A stretch of DNA of 64,000 nucleotides. It comes from Gallionellaceae bacterium. GTDB taxonomy: Bacteria > Pseudomonadota > Gammaproteobacteria > Burkholderiales > Thiobacillaceae. The translations under genes were made by a program, and so were the position numbers. The DNA lies in the NCBI GenBank assembly GCA_028714875.1, contig JAQTLN010000009.1, positions 1-64,000 on the forward strand, in the 5' to 3' direction. The notes below the pieces were generated by a model that saw only the letters and a list, made by a program, of their open reading frames with translations, ran no database searches and was not told the DNA's origin. Positions 47,783 through 56,753 of this stretch are shown piece by piece. Numbering within the stretch: position 1 is the first letter of the stretch; each line of letters starts with the position of its first letter.

Positions 47783-48618
47783 TGATTTCGGATTTCGGAT
47801 TTCGGATTTCGGATATTTCTCGCGCGGCTGCGCCGCGCCTGATCAACCACATCCGAAATCCGCAATCCGCAATCCGAAATTCCACGCCCCTGATCGAAGT
47901 CCACGACCTTGCCCGCGATTACCAGGTCGGTGAAGTCACCGTGCCGGCGTTGCGCGGGGTGACGCTGTCCATCGAGCGGGGCGAGTTCGTCGCGGTGATG
48001 GGGCCGTCCGGGTCGGGGAAATCCACTTTCATGAATCTGATCGGTTGCCTGGATGTACCGAGCGGCGGGCGCTATGTGCTCGACGGCGAGGCGGTGAGCG
48101 GACTGGGTCCGGATCGCCTGGCCGGCATCCGCAACCGTTACCTGGGTTTCGTGTTCCAGAACTTCAATCTGCTGCCGCGCGCGACCGCTCAGGAGAATGT
48201 GGAACTGCCGCTGCTCTATGCCAAGGTGCCGGCCGCCGAGCGACATCGCCGCGCGGCCGCGAAGCTGGCGAAGGTGGGCCTGGGCGAACGCGCCCAGCAC
48301 CGTCCGGCACAGCTTTCCGGCGGCCAGCAGCAGCGTGTGGCCATCGCCCGCGCCCTGGTCAACGAACCGCCGCTGATCCTGGCCGACGAACCCACGGGCG
48401 CGCTGGATACCCATACCAGCCGGGAATTGATGGAACTGTTCCAGGAACTCAACGCGACCGGCATCACCGTGGTGCTGGTGACCCATGAGCCGGACATCGC
48501 GGCCTATGCCAAGCGGCTGCTGCTGTTCCGCGATGGGGTGCTGGTCGAGGACAGGGCGGGGGGGGGCGGCGTGAGCCGCCCCAACGTCGAGTTCGGGCGA
48601 CTGGACGCTGGCGCGTGA
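47782..48618 (+). CDS. macB: MacB-type ABC transporter ATPase
   Basis: The nucleotide-binding subunit of 278 residues. Walker A is [10 protein letters not shown], the Q-loop [10 protein letters not shown], the signature [15 protein letters not shown], Walker [13 protein letters not shown] and the H-loop VTHEP. It belongs to the LolD/MacB-type family, which exports rather than imports. In E. coli MacB the ATPase and permease are fused; here they are separate genes. The first 35 residues ([13 protein letters not shown] to SAIRNS) are encoded by repeats and are not family sequence, so the real start may be the GTG or CTG codons near 47880-47895. The C-terminal 20 residues are also low-complexity. 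Confidence 0.9.
   Translation: MISDFGFRISDISRAAAPRLINHIRNPQSAIRNSTPLIEVHDLARDYQVGEVTVPALRGVTLSIERGEFVAVMGPSGSGKSTFMNLIGCLDVPSGGRYVLDGEAVSGLGPDRLAGIRNRYLGFVFQNFNLLPRATAQENVELPLLYAKVPAAERHRRAAAKLAKVGLGERAQHRPAQLSGGQQQRVAIARALVNEPPLILADEPTGALDTHTSRELMELFQELNATGITVVLVTHEPDIAAYAKRLLLFRDGVLVEDRAGGGGVSRPNVEFGRLDAGA
47785..47880. repeat. GGATTTC direct and inverted repeats at the start of the ABC ATPase gene
   Basis: Four tandem copies of a GGATTTC-type heptamer (47785-47817) face a complementary set, CCGAAATCCGCAATCCGCAA to the end at 47880, around a small GC hairpin (CGCGCGGCTGCGCCGCGC). The ORF passes through it. Confidence 0.85.
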
Positions 48619-48656
48619 GAGCCAGGGTGAAAGCGCCCCTACAGGCCGCTGTCCTG

Positions 48657-48728
48657 TGTAGCGCAGGCGTCCTCGCCTGCATCGGCGTTCGACCGAAGGC
48701 ACAATGCAGGCGAGACGCCTGCGCTACA
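48657..48728. repeat. Palindromic repeat between the ABC ATPase and permease genes
   Basis: TGTAGCGCAGGCGTCCTCGC (48657 onward) pairs with GCGAGACGCCTGCGCTACA ending at 48728, with arms of about 25 bases and a one-base bulge. It belongs to the same TGTAGCGC family as 38721-38767. The gap holding it is 142 bases. Confidence 0.9.
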
Positions 48729-48760
48729 GGGGCGCCCCCAGCCCCTAGCCCCTCCCCCCC

Positions 48761-49993
48761 ATGAACCTCCTCGACACCACTCACTCCGCCCTGCGTTCCC
48801 TGCGCGCCAACAAGCTCAGAAGCGCGCTTACGGCACTGGGCATCATCATCGGCGTGGCGGCGGTGATCACCATGCTGGCGGTGGGCGAGGGGGCGAAGCG
48901 CCAGGTGGCGGAGAAGCTGAAAAGCCTGGGCACCAATCTGATCGTGATCTACCCCGGCGCGGTCACCAGTAGCGGGGTGCGCCTGGGCTCCGGCAGCCGC
49001 AACACGCTGACCGAAAACGATGCCCGCGCCATCCAGGACGAGGTGGCGCGCGTGCTGGCCGCCGCGCCGGGCTTGCGCGGCACCGGCCAGGTGGTGAACG
49101 GCAATCTGAACTGGTCCACCCTCATCTATGGTGTCGGCCCGGAATATCTGACCGCGCGGGAATGGCGTGTGTTGCGCGGACGTGGACTGGACGAGAACGA
49201 CCTGCGTTCTTCCGCCAAGGTGGCGTTGGTGGGGCAGACCGTGGCGCAGATGCTGTTCGGCGGCAGCGACCCGACCGGCGAAACCATCCGGGTCAAATAT
49301 GTGCCCTTCACCATCGTCGGCCTGCTCGACGCCAAGGGGCAGAATCTCAGCGGCCAGGATCAGGACGACGTCATCCTGATTCCCATCTCCACCGCGCGCG
49401 GCCGCATTCTCGGCCAGTCGCAGGGGCGCAGCCGCACGGTGGGGCATATCTACGTGAAGATGGCCGACGGCGCCGACATGAAGGACGCCGAGGAGCGGGT
49501 GCGTGAACTCCTGCGCCAGCGGCATCGCCTGCAAGCGGATCAGGACGACGATTTCAATATCCGCAATCTTTCCGAAGTGGTGCAGGCGGAGCAGGCGGCG
49601 TCGGACGTGTTGTCCAGCCTGCTCGCGGCCGTGGCGTCGGTGTCTTTGCTGGTGGGCGGCATCGGCATCATGAACATCATGCTGGTGTCGGTGACCGAGC
49701 GGATTCGCGAGATCGGTATCCGCCTGGCGGTGGGCGCCCGCCCGCGCGACATCCTGACGCAGTTCCTCGCCGAGGCGATCATTCTTTCCCTGCTCGGAGG
49801 CTTGGTGGGCATCGCCCTGGGGGTGGGCGGATCGCTTGCCCTGGCGCGTTTCGCCGGCTGGCAAGTGCTGTTGCAGAGCCAGGCCATCGTCCTGGCCGTG
49901 GCCTCAGCCAGTGTCATCGGGGTATTCTTCGGCTGGTATCCGGCGCGCAAGGCATCTCGCCTCGCGCCTATCGAAGCCTTGCGTTACGAGTAA
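48761..49993 (+). CDS. MacB-type ABC transporter permease
   Basis: A 410-residue inner-membrane protein of the MacB/FtsX family. TM1 is at about 20-45 (SALTALGIIIGVAAVITMLAVGEGAK). A large periplasmic MacB_PCD domain covers about 50-270 (GTNLIVIYPG, DENDLRSSAKVALVGQTVAQ). Three TMs lie at about 285-310, 330-365 and 375-395, with GIGIMNIMLVSVTERIREIGIRLAVGARPRDI on the coupling helix. It works with the upstream ATPase and adaptor. Confidence 0.92.
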   Translation: MNLLDTTHSALRSLRANKLRSALTALGIIIGVAAVITMLAVGEGAKRQVAEKLKSLGTNLIVIYPGAVTSSGVRLGSGSRNTLTENDARAIQDEVARVLAAAPGLRGTGQVVNGNLNWSTLIYGVGPEYLTAREWRVLRGRGLDENDLRSSAKVALVGQTVAQMLFGGSDPTGETIRVKYVPFTIVGLLDAKGQNLSGQDQDDVILIPISTARGRILGQSQGRSRTVGHIYVKMADGADMKDAEERVRELLRQRHRLQADQDDDFNIRNLSEVVQAEQAASDVLSSLLAAVASVSLLVGGIGIMNIMLVSVTERIREIGIRLAVGARPRDILTQFLAEAIILSLLGGLVGIALGVGGSLALARFAGWQVLLQSQAIVLAVASASVIGVFFGWYPARKASRLAPIEALRYE

Positions 49994-49997
49994 TCAA

Positions 49998-50642
49998 ATG
50001 AAATTGCCTTTCCGCTTTACCGCACTGCTCCTGGCGGGACTTGCCGTTCCCGCCCTGGCCGCCGACAAGGCACCCGCGAAGGCGCCCGCCAAGGTTGTCC
50101 CGGCTACGCCCTCGCTGTCCGACCTGGGGCATATGCTCAAGAACGCCCTGAGTGAGGAGGAAACCCGCCTGCTGATCGAATACATGCGCGATTCGGTCAT
50201 GGCCGCCTTCAACGACGAGGAAGTGTCGTTGCCGCCGGACCTGGCTTTCAAACTGGAAGTGATGGGGCAGCGACTGAAGAAACAGAGCAACTTCTATCTG
50301 GATAATTTGTTGAAGCAGATGGAAGAAGACATCAAGCGCTCCCTCAAGGAAAAAATGGAAGCCCCGCCGCCGGTGCCCTATACGCCGCCCGAGGTGCCGC
50401 TTCTGGCGCCGGTCTTCACGGCGCCCGCGCCGCCGCCGGCCGCGCCCGCGAACGGCAAGCCACCGGGCGTGATCTATGTGCCGCCACCCACCAACTACAA
50501 CCCGGCGCCCTGGGGCTATGTGCCATGGTTTTATGTGCCGCAACCCACTTATCAGGCACCCACCTACACGCCGCCGGAACCTCCCCGGTTCATCCCGCCC
50601 GCGCCTGTCGCCGCGCCGCAGGAAGGCAACAAGACCAGATAG
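49998..50642 (+). CDS. Exported protein with a proline-rich C-terminus, unknown family
   Basis: A 214-residue protein that starts at ATG 49998, 4 bases after the permease. The signal peptide is MKLPFRFTALLLAGLAVPALA. Residues about 35-125 are helical with charged repeats (LLIEYMRDSVMAAF, LDNLLKQMEEDIKRSLKEKME). The last 90 residues are Pro/Tyr/Thr-rich with near-repeats (YVPPPTNYNPAPWGYVPW, YQAPTYTPPEPP). No known domain. Co-expression with the efflux genes suggests a periplasmic helper or substrate; that is inference. Confidence 0.75.
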   Translation: MKLPFRFTALLLAGLAVPALAADKAPAKAPAKVVPATPSLSDLGHMLKNALSEEETRLLIEYMRDSVMAAFNDEEVSLPPDLAFKLEVMGQRLKKQSNFYLDNLLKQMEEDIKRSLKEKMEAPPPVPYTPPEVPLLAPVFTAPAPPPAAPANGKPPGVIYVPPPTNYNPAPWGYVPWFYVPQPTYQAPTYTPPEPPRFIPPAPVAAPQEGNKTR

Positions 50643-50733
50643 TCGCGGGTTCCTTGCGCGCGCCGTATGCGCGTGGAGCGTTTCATGCGTCTGGCGCCCG
50701 CCACGCATTCTTTTTCACCGTTTTCCCGCCTGA

Positions 50734-53424
50734 ATGTCGAAACTCCCCGAATACACCGAAGCAGACCTGGCGCGCTGGTATGGCGCCGACAAGGTAGACC
50801 GAGCGCGCGCTTTTGTCGGCGGGGTCAGCCAGGTCGAGGTGCGGCCGCCGCGCATTGCCGCCAACGTCAAGGGGCGCGAGCGTCTGCCCTATCGCGTGGT
50901 GGTCAGCCTGGACGTGGTCAAGAACACCAAGGCGCGCGCGATTTCCGGCTGTACCTGTGGCGATGGCTGGATGTGCGAACACGCCGCCGCCGTCTTGCTC
51001 GCGTTGCTTCGGGACAAGCGCCTGGCGGTGCCGGCGGGCGCGCCGGCGCGTAAAGCTCGCCCCATCTATCGCGAAGACGATGATGAAAACGAACTGGAGG
51101 CGACCACCCCCGCGCTAACGCATCCCATACGCGCTACCCGACTGATCGATGTCGATCCGGTGCCGCTGCTCAAGTTGGGCACCCTGGAGGCCTATGACGT
51201 CGGCCGCTTCCGCCGCTACTCGCATGTCGACCGCCATTTCGACTACCTCCACCCGGTCTTCAAATATGGCGATGCGCTGGTCGATGCCGGCAGCGACGAC
51301 GATGTGCTCAGCCTCGGCAATGGCGAAGCCGTGCAGGTGCGGCGGCGGCTCGTGGAGGAGGCCGCCTTGCTGCGCGCGCTGGAAGACGCCGGTGTGGAAT
51401 TGGTGCCGCCGCACACCTTGTTCGCCGTGCGTTCGCGGCCGCCGCGTCTGTGGGGGCTGGAAAGCCCTTCGCACTGGCCGGACTTCATGTCCGAGCACCT
51501 GCCCGCCCTACGCGCCGCCGGCTGGCGGGTGGAAATGCCGGCCGACTTCCGCCATCTGGTGGTGGATGTGGATACCTGGGAGGCCGAGATCGGCGAGGAT
51601 GCCGGTGGCTGGTTCAATCTCGACATGGGCATCGTCGTCGATGGACTGCGCCTGCCGCTGGCGCCACTGCTCTATGACCTGTTCCGCAACGACGCGCGCT
51701 GGCTCGATACCGCTCAGTTGAACAAGCTGTCGGACCAGGCGCCGGTCATTCTCACCACGCCCACGGGCATCCGCCTGCGCGTGCGGGCCGGCCGCATCAA
51801 GCCGCTGGCGCTGACCCTGATCGACCTGTTCGACGCGCCGCCGGGCGCCGGCCCGCTGCGCCTGTCGCGCCTGGATGCGCCGCGTCTGGCGCGCCTGGCC
51901 GAGATGCGGCGCTGGCGCTTCGCCGGTGTCGAGGCGGTCGCGAAACTGGCGCACTCCCTGCGGCATGGCGCCGGCATCCAGCCGGTCGCGCCGCCCGCCG
52001 GCTTCGCGCTCACCCTGCGTCCCTATCAACTGGAAGGCCTGGCCTGGCTGCAATACCTGCGCGAACACGGGCTGGCCGGCATTCTGGCCGACGACATGGG
52101 CCTGGGCAAAACCGCGCAGACCCTGGCGCATCTGCTGCTGGAAAAGGAAGCCGGGCGCCTCGACCGCCCCTGTCTGGTGGTGCTGCCCACTTCCCTGATC
52201 TTCAACTGGAAGCGCGAGGCGGAGCGCTTCGCCCCGGGCCTCAAAGTGCTTTCCCTGCACGGCAAGGAGCGCGCCGAACGCTTCGCCGCCATTGCCGAAC
52301 ACGACGTGGTGCTCACCACCTACCCGCTGTTGTGGCGCGACGAGGCGAGCCTGGCGAAATACGACTATCACCTACTCATCCTGGACGAGGCGCAGACGGT
52401 GAAGAACGCCGCCAGCAAGGCCGCCCAGGCGGTGCGCCGGCTGTCCACGCGACACCGCCTGTGCCTCACCGGCACCCCGCTGGAAAACCACCTGGGCGAG
52501 CTTTGGGCGCAGTTCGATTTCCTGCTGCCCGGTTTTCTCGGCGACGCCAAGGGGTTCACGAAAACCTGGCGCACGCCCATCGAAAAACACGGCAACGGCG
52601 TGCGCCGCGATCTCCTCGCCGCGCGTGTGCGGCCGTTCATCCTGCGCCGGCGCAAGGAAGACGTGGCGAAGGAATTGCCGGCCAAGACCCTGATCGTGCG
52701 CACGGTGGAATTGCAGGGCGGTCAGCGCGACCTGTATGAAGCGGTGCGCAGCGCGATGGACGAAAAAATACGCGAGGCCATCGCCGACAAGGGTTTCGCG
52801 CGCAGCCACATCGTCATCCTCGACGCCCTGCTCAAGCTCAGGCAGGTCTGCTGCGACCCGCGCCTGGTCAAGCTGGAAGGCGCGAAAAAAGTGAAGGAGC
52901 GCGCCAAGCTCGACCAGCTCATGGACATGCTGCCGGAACTGGTGGACGAGGGCCGCCGCGTCCTGGTGTTCTCGCAGTTCACCAGCATGCTGGCCCTGAT
53001 CGAGGAAGAACTGCTCGCGCGCAAGCTCTCCTACGTCAAACTCACCGGCGACACCCAGGACCGCGAGGGCGTGATCCGCCGTTTTCAGGACGAGGGCGTG
53101 CCGATCTTCCTGATCAGCCTCAAGGCCGGTGGTGTCGGCCTCAACCTGACGGCGGCCGATACCGTGATCCACTACGACCCCTGGTGGAACCCGGCGGTGG
53201 AAAACCAGGCCACCGACCGCGCTCACCGCATCGGCCAGAAGAAGAAGGTGTTCGTCTACAAACTGGTGGTGGCCGGCAGCATCGAGGAAAAAATCCTCGC
53301 TCTCCAGGAAAAAAAGGCCGAACTCGCCGCCGGTGTGTTGAGCGAAGACGCCGGCGCCCTGAGCAAATTCGGCGAGGCCGATATCCGCGCCCTGCTGGCG
53401 CCCTTGCCGCTGGGGAAGGGGTAA
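50734..53424 (+). CDS. SNF2-family helicase with an N-terminal SWIM zinc finger
   Basis: An 896-residue ATP-dependent DNA translocase (HepA/RapA-like superfamily 2). The SWIM finger CTCGDGWMCEHAAAVLLALL is at about residue 71. Helicase motif I is ILADDMGLGKTAQTL, motif II LLILDEAQTVKN, motif III LTGTPLENHLGELW, motif V GGVGLNLTAADTVIHYDPWWNP and motif VI QATDRAHRIGQKKKVFVYKL. The middle domain (about 120-380) is not recognised. Bacterial SWIM-SNF2 proteins are widespread and mostly uncharacterised; roles in nucleic-acid repair or transcription recycling are proposed. No RNase or methyltransferase gene accompanies it, so no defence island is apparent. Confidence 0.9.
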   Translation: MSKLPEYTEADLARWYGADKVDRARAFVGGVSQVEVRPPRIAANVKGRERLPYRVVVSLDVVKNTKARAISGCTCGDGWMCEHAAAVLLALLRDKRLAVPAGAPARKARPIYREDDDENELEATTPALTHPIRATRLIDVDPVPLLKLGTLEAYDVGRFRRYSHVDRHFDYLHPVFKYGDALVDAGSDDDVLSLGNGEAVQVRRRLVEEAALLRALEDAGVELVPPHTLFAVRSRPPRLWGLESPSHWPDFMSEHLPALRAAGWRVEMPADFRHLVVDVDTWEAEIGEDAGGWFNLDMGIVVDGLRLPLAPLLYDLFRNDARWLDTAQLNKLSDQAPVILTTPTGIRLRVRAGRIKPLALTLIDLFDAPPGAGPLRLSRLDAPRLARLAEMRRWRFAGVEAVAKLAHSLRHGAGIQPVAPPAGFALTLRPYQLEGLAWLQYLREHGLAGILADDMGLGKTAQTLAHLLLEKEAGRLDRPCLVVLPTSLIFNWKREAERFAPGLKVLSLHGKERAERFAAIAEHDVVLTTYPLLWRDEASLAKYDYHLLILDEAQTVKNAASKAAQAVRRLSTRHRLCLTGTPLENHLGELWAQFDFLLPGFLGDAKGFTKTWRTPIEKHGNGVRRDLLAARVRPFILRRRKEDVAKELPAKTLIVRTVELQGGQRDLYEAVRSAMDEKIREAIADKGFARSHIVILDALLKLRQVCCDPRLVKLEGAKKVKERAKLDQLMDMLPELVDEGRRVLVFSQFTSMLALIEEELLARKLSYVKLTGDTQDREGVIRRFQDEGVPIFLISLKAGGVGLNLTAADTVIHYDPWWNPAVENQATDRAHRIGQKKKVFVYKLVVAGSIEEKILALQEKKAELAAGVLSEDAGALSKFGEADIRALLAPLPLGKG

Positions 53425-53427
53425 CCC

Positions 53428-53467
53428 TGTAGCGCGGCCTACTCCTTGCGGGTGCGCCCGCGCTACA
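53428..53467. repeat. TGTAGCGC-family inverted repeat after the helicase gene
   Basis: TGTAGCGCGG (53428-53437) and CCGCGCTACA (53458-53467) are perfect 10 bp arms, 3 bases after the helicase stop. Confidence 0.85.
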
Positions 53468-53538
53468 TGAACAGCCGCTTTCCCGCACCCGCGCCAGGGC
53501 GTACAAAGAAAGTGTGTAACCACTCAGAAACCGCCGCC

Positions 53539-54732
53539 ATGAAATCCACTAATTCCAACAAGCCGCTAGGCTTCGCCACCCGCGCCATCCACCTCGACCA
53601 CGACCCCAGCCAGCACGAGGGCGCCCTGGTGCCGCCGATCTACCTGACCTCCACGTTCGCCTTCGAAAGCACCGAGCAGGGGATGCGGCGCTTCGCCGGG
53701 GAAAGCCCCGGCTACATCTATTCGCGCGTCGGCAACCCCACGGTGGCGCTGCTGGAAAATCGCCTGGCGGACCTGGAGGGCGGCGCGGCGGCGTTGTGCA
53801 CGGCGTCCGGCATGGGCGCCATCACCTCGGCCATCTACAGCCTGGTGCAGGCGGGCGATGAAATCGTCGCCGACCAGACTCTGTATGGCTGCACCTTCGG
53901 CTACTTCCATCACGGTCTCTCGCGCATGGGCGTGAGCGTGAAAATGGTCGACATGACTCGGCCGGAAAGCGTGGGCGCCGCCATCACGCCGCATACCCGC
54001 CTGCTTTTCTGCGAGTCGCCGACCAACCCCAACATGCGCCTGATCGACATCGCCGCCATCGCGGAAATCGGCAAGTCTCACAGTGTTCCTCTGATGGTGG
54101 ACAACACTTATTGCACGCCTTATTTGCAACGCCCGCTGGAACTGGGCGCGACTTATGTGGTGCATTCCGCCACCAAATACCTGGGCGGCCACGGTGACCT
54201 GCTGGCCGGGGTGGTGATCGGCCCGGAGGAAGACATCCAGCGCATGCGCTTCTTCGGCGTCAAGGAAATGACCGGCGCGGTGATGTCCCCATTCGACGCC
54301 TTTCTGGTGCTGCGCGGTCTGAAGACTCTGGCCCTGCGCATGGACCGGCATTGCGCCAGCGCGGCTGTGCTGGCCCGTTACCTGGTCGCGCATCCGGCGG
54401 TGGCGAGCGTGTCCTACCCCGGCCTGCCCGAGTTTCCGCAATACGATCTGGCGCGACGCCAGATGCGCCAGCCCGGCGGCATGATCGCGCTGGAGTTGAA
54501 GGGTGGCTTCGAAGCCGGCCGCGCCTTCATGGACGCGCTCAATCTCTGCACCCGCGCCGTCAGCCTGGGCGACGCGGAAACCCTGGTACAGCACCCGGCT
54601 TCCATGACTCACTCCACCTACACACCGGAACAGCAGGCCGAACACGGCATCAGCCCCGGCCTGGTGCGGCTGTCTGTCGGGCTGGAGGATGTGGAAGACC
54701 TGCAAGCGGACCTGGAGCAGGCGCTGCGATAG
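53539..54732 (+). CDS. Methionine gamma-lyase (trans-sulfuration PLP enzyme)
   Basis: A 397-residue Cys/Met-metabolism PLP enzyme. The PLP Lys is Lys213 in SATKYLGGHGD. Tyr in YIYSRVGNPT and LYGCTFGYFHHGL bind the cofactor and substrate, and SLGDAETLVQHPASMTHS closes the family. The Cys in LYGC occupies the position that in methionine gamma-lyases is a substrate-binding Cys, whereas gamma-lyases and synthases of cystathionine usually have Gly there; so MGL is preferred over MetB/MetC, with moderate certainty. It would produce methanethiol, ammonia and 2-oxobutanoate. There is no clear Shine-Dalgarno before ATG 53539. Confidence 0.85.
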   Translation: MKSTNSNKPLGFATRAIHLDHDPSQHEGALVPPIYLTSTFAFESTEQGMRRFAGESPGYIYSRVGNPTVALLENRLADLEGGAAALCTASGMGAITSAIYSLVQAGDEIVADQTLYGCTFGYFHHGLSRMGVSVKMVDMTRPESVGAAITPHTRLLFCESPTNPNMRLIDIAAIAEIGKSHSVPLMVDNTYCTPYLQRPLELGATYVVHSATKYLGGHGDLLAGVVIGPEEDIQRMRFFGVKEMTGAVMSPFDAFLVLRGLKTLALRMDRHCASAAVLARYLVAHPAVASVSYPGLPEFPQYDLARRQMRQPGGMIALELKGGFEAGRAFMDALNLCTRAVSLGDAETLVQHPASMTHSTYTPEQQAEHGISPGLVRLSVGLEDVEDLQADLEQALR

Positions 54733-54760
54733 GGTTCACTCTCGAATTGGAACCCCCGCG

Positions 54761-54863
54761 GTAGGGCAGGTTGCGGCTATGTCGCTACCTGACGATCCAC
54801 AATCAAACTATCCAGATAGACGGAACGATCGTCAGGTAGTCGCTACGCGCCAACCTGACCTAC
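54761..54863. repeat. Imperfect palindrome between the lyase and PilJ_N genes
   Basis: GTAGGGCAGGTTGCGG... (54761-54797) and its partner ending GCCAACCTGACCTAC (54827-54863) form arms of 37 bases with several mismatches; ACCTGACGATC and GATCGTCAGGT are exact. It lies between convergent genes but does not carry their stop codons. Confidence 0.8.
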
Positions 54864-54900
54864 GTCTGGCGCGTGTAACGGCAGCGCACAGTCGGCACGC

Positions 54901-55752
54901 TCAGCGTTTGCGTGTGGGTGCCGACGTGACGGCACTGATCCGGGCGTAATCCCCGGTGATTCGGTCCATCACTTCGAGTAGCCGCTCGCTGGTGGTGGCG
55001 ACGTTGGTGGCGTAGGTCATCATGTCCTTGCCGCCGACATCCTGCTGTTTCAGGGCTTCGTCGAAAAACAGCCACTGCATGCGCGCCAGTTCCAGCTCGT
55101 TCTTGATGCCTTTGTCGTTTTCCGGCGCCTTGCTCAGTGCCTCCAGGGCACTGTTGAACTCGCGTCGCGCCAGTTGCGCTTCCTGATCCATGGTCGTGGA
55201 TTTGATGCCCCATTGGCGGAACATGTAGAACTTGGCCATGCGCTGCGACAGCATGCGTTGGCGGCCGGCGACGTTGATGAGGCGGCCGACATTGCTGGAG
55301 GAGTGCAGTTCCAGTTGCGTGGTCGCCAGGTGCGCCGTGCGCAGCACGTCCTCGTTAAGGCTGGCGATTTTGCCGGCGTCGGTGAGGTTGGGCTTGCCGG
55401 AAAGCAGTTTGTCGTATTGCTGCCAGAGCTTGTCCAGTTCTGCATAGCTCTCCTTGATGTCCGCCGTCGGGGCATAGGCCTTGAGCTCCGCCAACTGGTC
55501 GCTGAAGCGTTGCTGTGACGACGAGAGAATTTTCTGTGAGCGGTCGCTCAGGATGCCCAGGCCGATCTGGCAATAGGCCTTGGCCATGCGCTGCGACAAC
55601 ATGCGCTGGCGACCGGCCTTGTTGATGGCGTCGCCGATGTCGCTGATGCCGGCGGCGGAGGCCATGTCCGTCGGCAGCAGCGCGGCCACGCCGACCCCCG
55701 CCATGCCGAGAAGAAACTGTCTGCGCGCGGCGCGAAAGTTATTGCCCTTCAT
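54901..55752 (-). CDS. Exported protein with two PilJ_N-type sensing domains
   Basis: A 283-residue protein with a Tat-type signal (ARRQFLLGMAGVGVAALLP) and two tandem PilJ_N/NIT-like four-helix domains. Each opens with the same P-box-like motif: INKAGRQRMLSQRMAKAYC (about 43-61) and INVAGRQRMLSQRMAKFYM (about 160-178). Such domains are normally the periplasmic input part of PilJ, NarX or NarQ and sense nitrate/nitrite or wall signals. Here there is no membrane signalling part, so it would be a soluble periplasmic binding protein. It is divergent from the superoxide dismutase gene, 219 bases between starts. Confidence 0.85.
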   Translation of the reverse strand: MKGNNFRAARRQFLLGMAGVGVAALLPTDMASAAGISDIGDAINKAGRQRMLSQRMAKAYCQIGLGILSDRSQKILSSSQQRFSDQLAELKAYAPTADIKESYAELDKLWQQYDKLLSGKPNLTDAGKIASLNEDVLRTAHLATTQLELHSSSNVGRLINVAGRQRMLSQRMAKFYMFRQWGIKSTTMDQEAQLARREFNSALEALSKAPENDKGIKNELELARMQWLFFDEALKQQDVGGKDMMTYATNVATTSERLLEVMDRITGDYARISAVTSAPTRKR

Positions 55753-55971
55753 CCCTTTCCCTTTTCTTCAGCCGGGAACCAGGATGGCTTCCCTATCCCG
55801 ATAAATCTATCCGCTTGCCTGGATCGGTGGAGGGGTACGAAGAGGTATTACTCTTGAGGTATTGCGTGGAGGACGCGGGTCACGCGCGGTTAAAGCGGTA
55901 GCATGCGAGCGCGGCCTGGCTTGCGCCGGCCGCCGCTATTTCCCGCCATCACCATCAGCCAGGAGACATAC

Positions 55972-56670
55972 ATGAATCCAGCCACTTTCAGTCGTCGTGA
56001 CTTTCTCGCCGCCGCCGCCGCGCTCGCTGTGGCGCCCATGCTCGGCGCGCCATCCAGCGCGCGCGCGGCCAGTCCGTTTGTGTTGCCGCCCCTGCCCTAT
56101 GGCGATGCCGCCCTGGAGCCGGTGATTTCGGCGCGCACCATCGGTTTCCACTACGGCAAGCACCATCAAGCCTATGTGAACAACCTCAACAAGCTCGTCG
56201 CCGGTGGCGAGATGGCCGAGATGAGCCTGGAGAAAATCATCCTGAGCACGGCTGGCGCGCCGGAAAAGGCCGGGGTTTTCAACAACGCGGCCCAGGTCTG
56301 GAACCACACTTTCTATTGGGCCAGCATGAAGCCCAACGGCGGCGGCAAGCCCGCGGGTGCCCTGGCGGAAAAGATCGACGCGGCTTTCGGCGGTTACGAC
56401 GCCATGCGCAAGGAGTTGGCGGCGGCGGCGGGCGGCCAGTTCGGTAGCGGTTGGGCCTGGCTGGTGATGGAGGGCGACAAGCTCAAGGTGGTGAAAACCG
56501 GCAATGCGGAGAACCCGCTCACCAAGGGCATGAAACCCCTGCTTACCATTGACGTGTGGGAACACGCCTATTACCTGGACTACCAGAATCGCCGCGCCGA
56601 CTACGTCAACGCCGTGCTCGACAAGCTCATCAACTGGGATTTCGCCGCCGAGAACCTCGCGCGCGGGTGA
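55972..56670 (+). CDS. sodB: Tat-exported iron superoxide dismutase
   Basis: Converts superoxide to peroxide and oxygen. From ATG 55972 (good AGGAGACAT upstream) it has 232 residues. A Tat signal precedes the enzyme ([17 protein letters not shown], cleaved near ARA-ASP). Metal ligands are His in [11 protein letters not shown], His in WNHTFYW, and Asp and His in [24 protein letters not shown] has Gln at the Fe-type position. FeSODs usually lack a signal, so this one should act in the periplasm. Confidence 0.93.
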   Translation: MNPATFSRRDFLAAAAALAVAPMLGAPSSARAASPFVLPPLPYGDAALEPVISARTIGFHYGKHHQAYVNNLNKLVAGGEMAEMSLEKIILSTAGAPEKAGVFNNAAQVWNHTFYWASMKPNGGGKPAGALAEKIDAAFGGYDAMRKELAAAAGGQFGSGWAWLVMEGDKLKVVKTGNAENPLTKGMKPLLTIDVWEHAYYLDYQNRRADYVNAVLDKLINWDFAAENLARG

Positions 56671-56753
56671 GCTTGGCAACTAGGGGGGGCGGCCACGGAT
56701 GGCGAGTGCTCGGCAACGCGGTCTGTGGCCATCCTCGCGGAGTTTGTTCGCGA

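Noticed and set aside
47785-47880. Possible CRISPR or tandem-repeat array
   Set aside because: Units are 7 bases with no spacers, and the second half is the inverted complement of the first; it is a palindromic repeat.
50734-53424. SWIM/SNF2 helicase as part of a defence system such as DISARM or a restriction island
   Set aside because: Neighbours are an efflux set and a metabolic lyase; there is no methyltransferase, nuclease or phospholipase companion.
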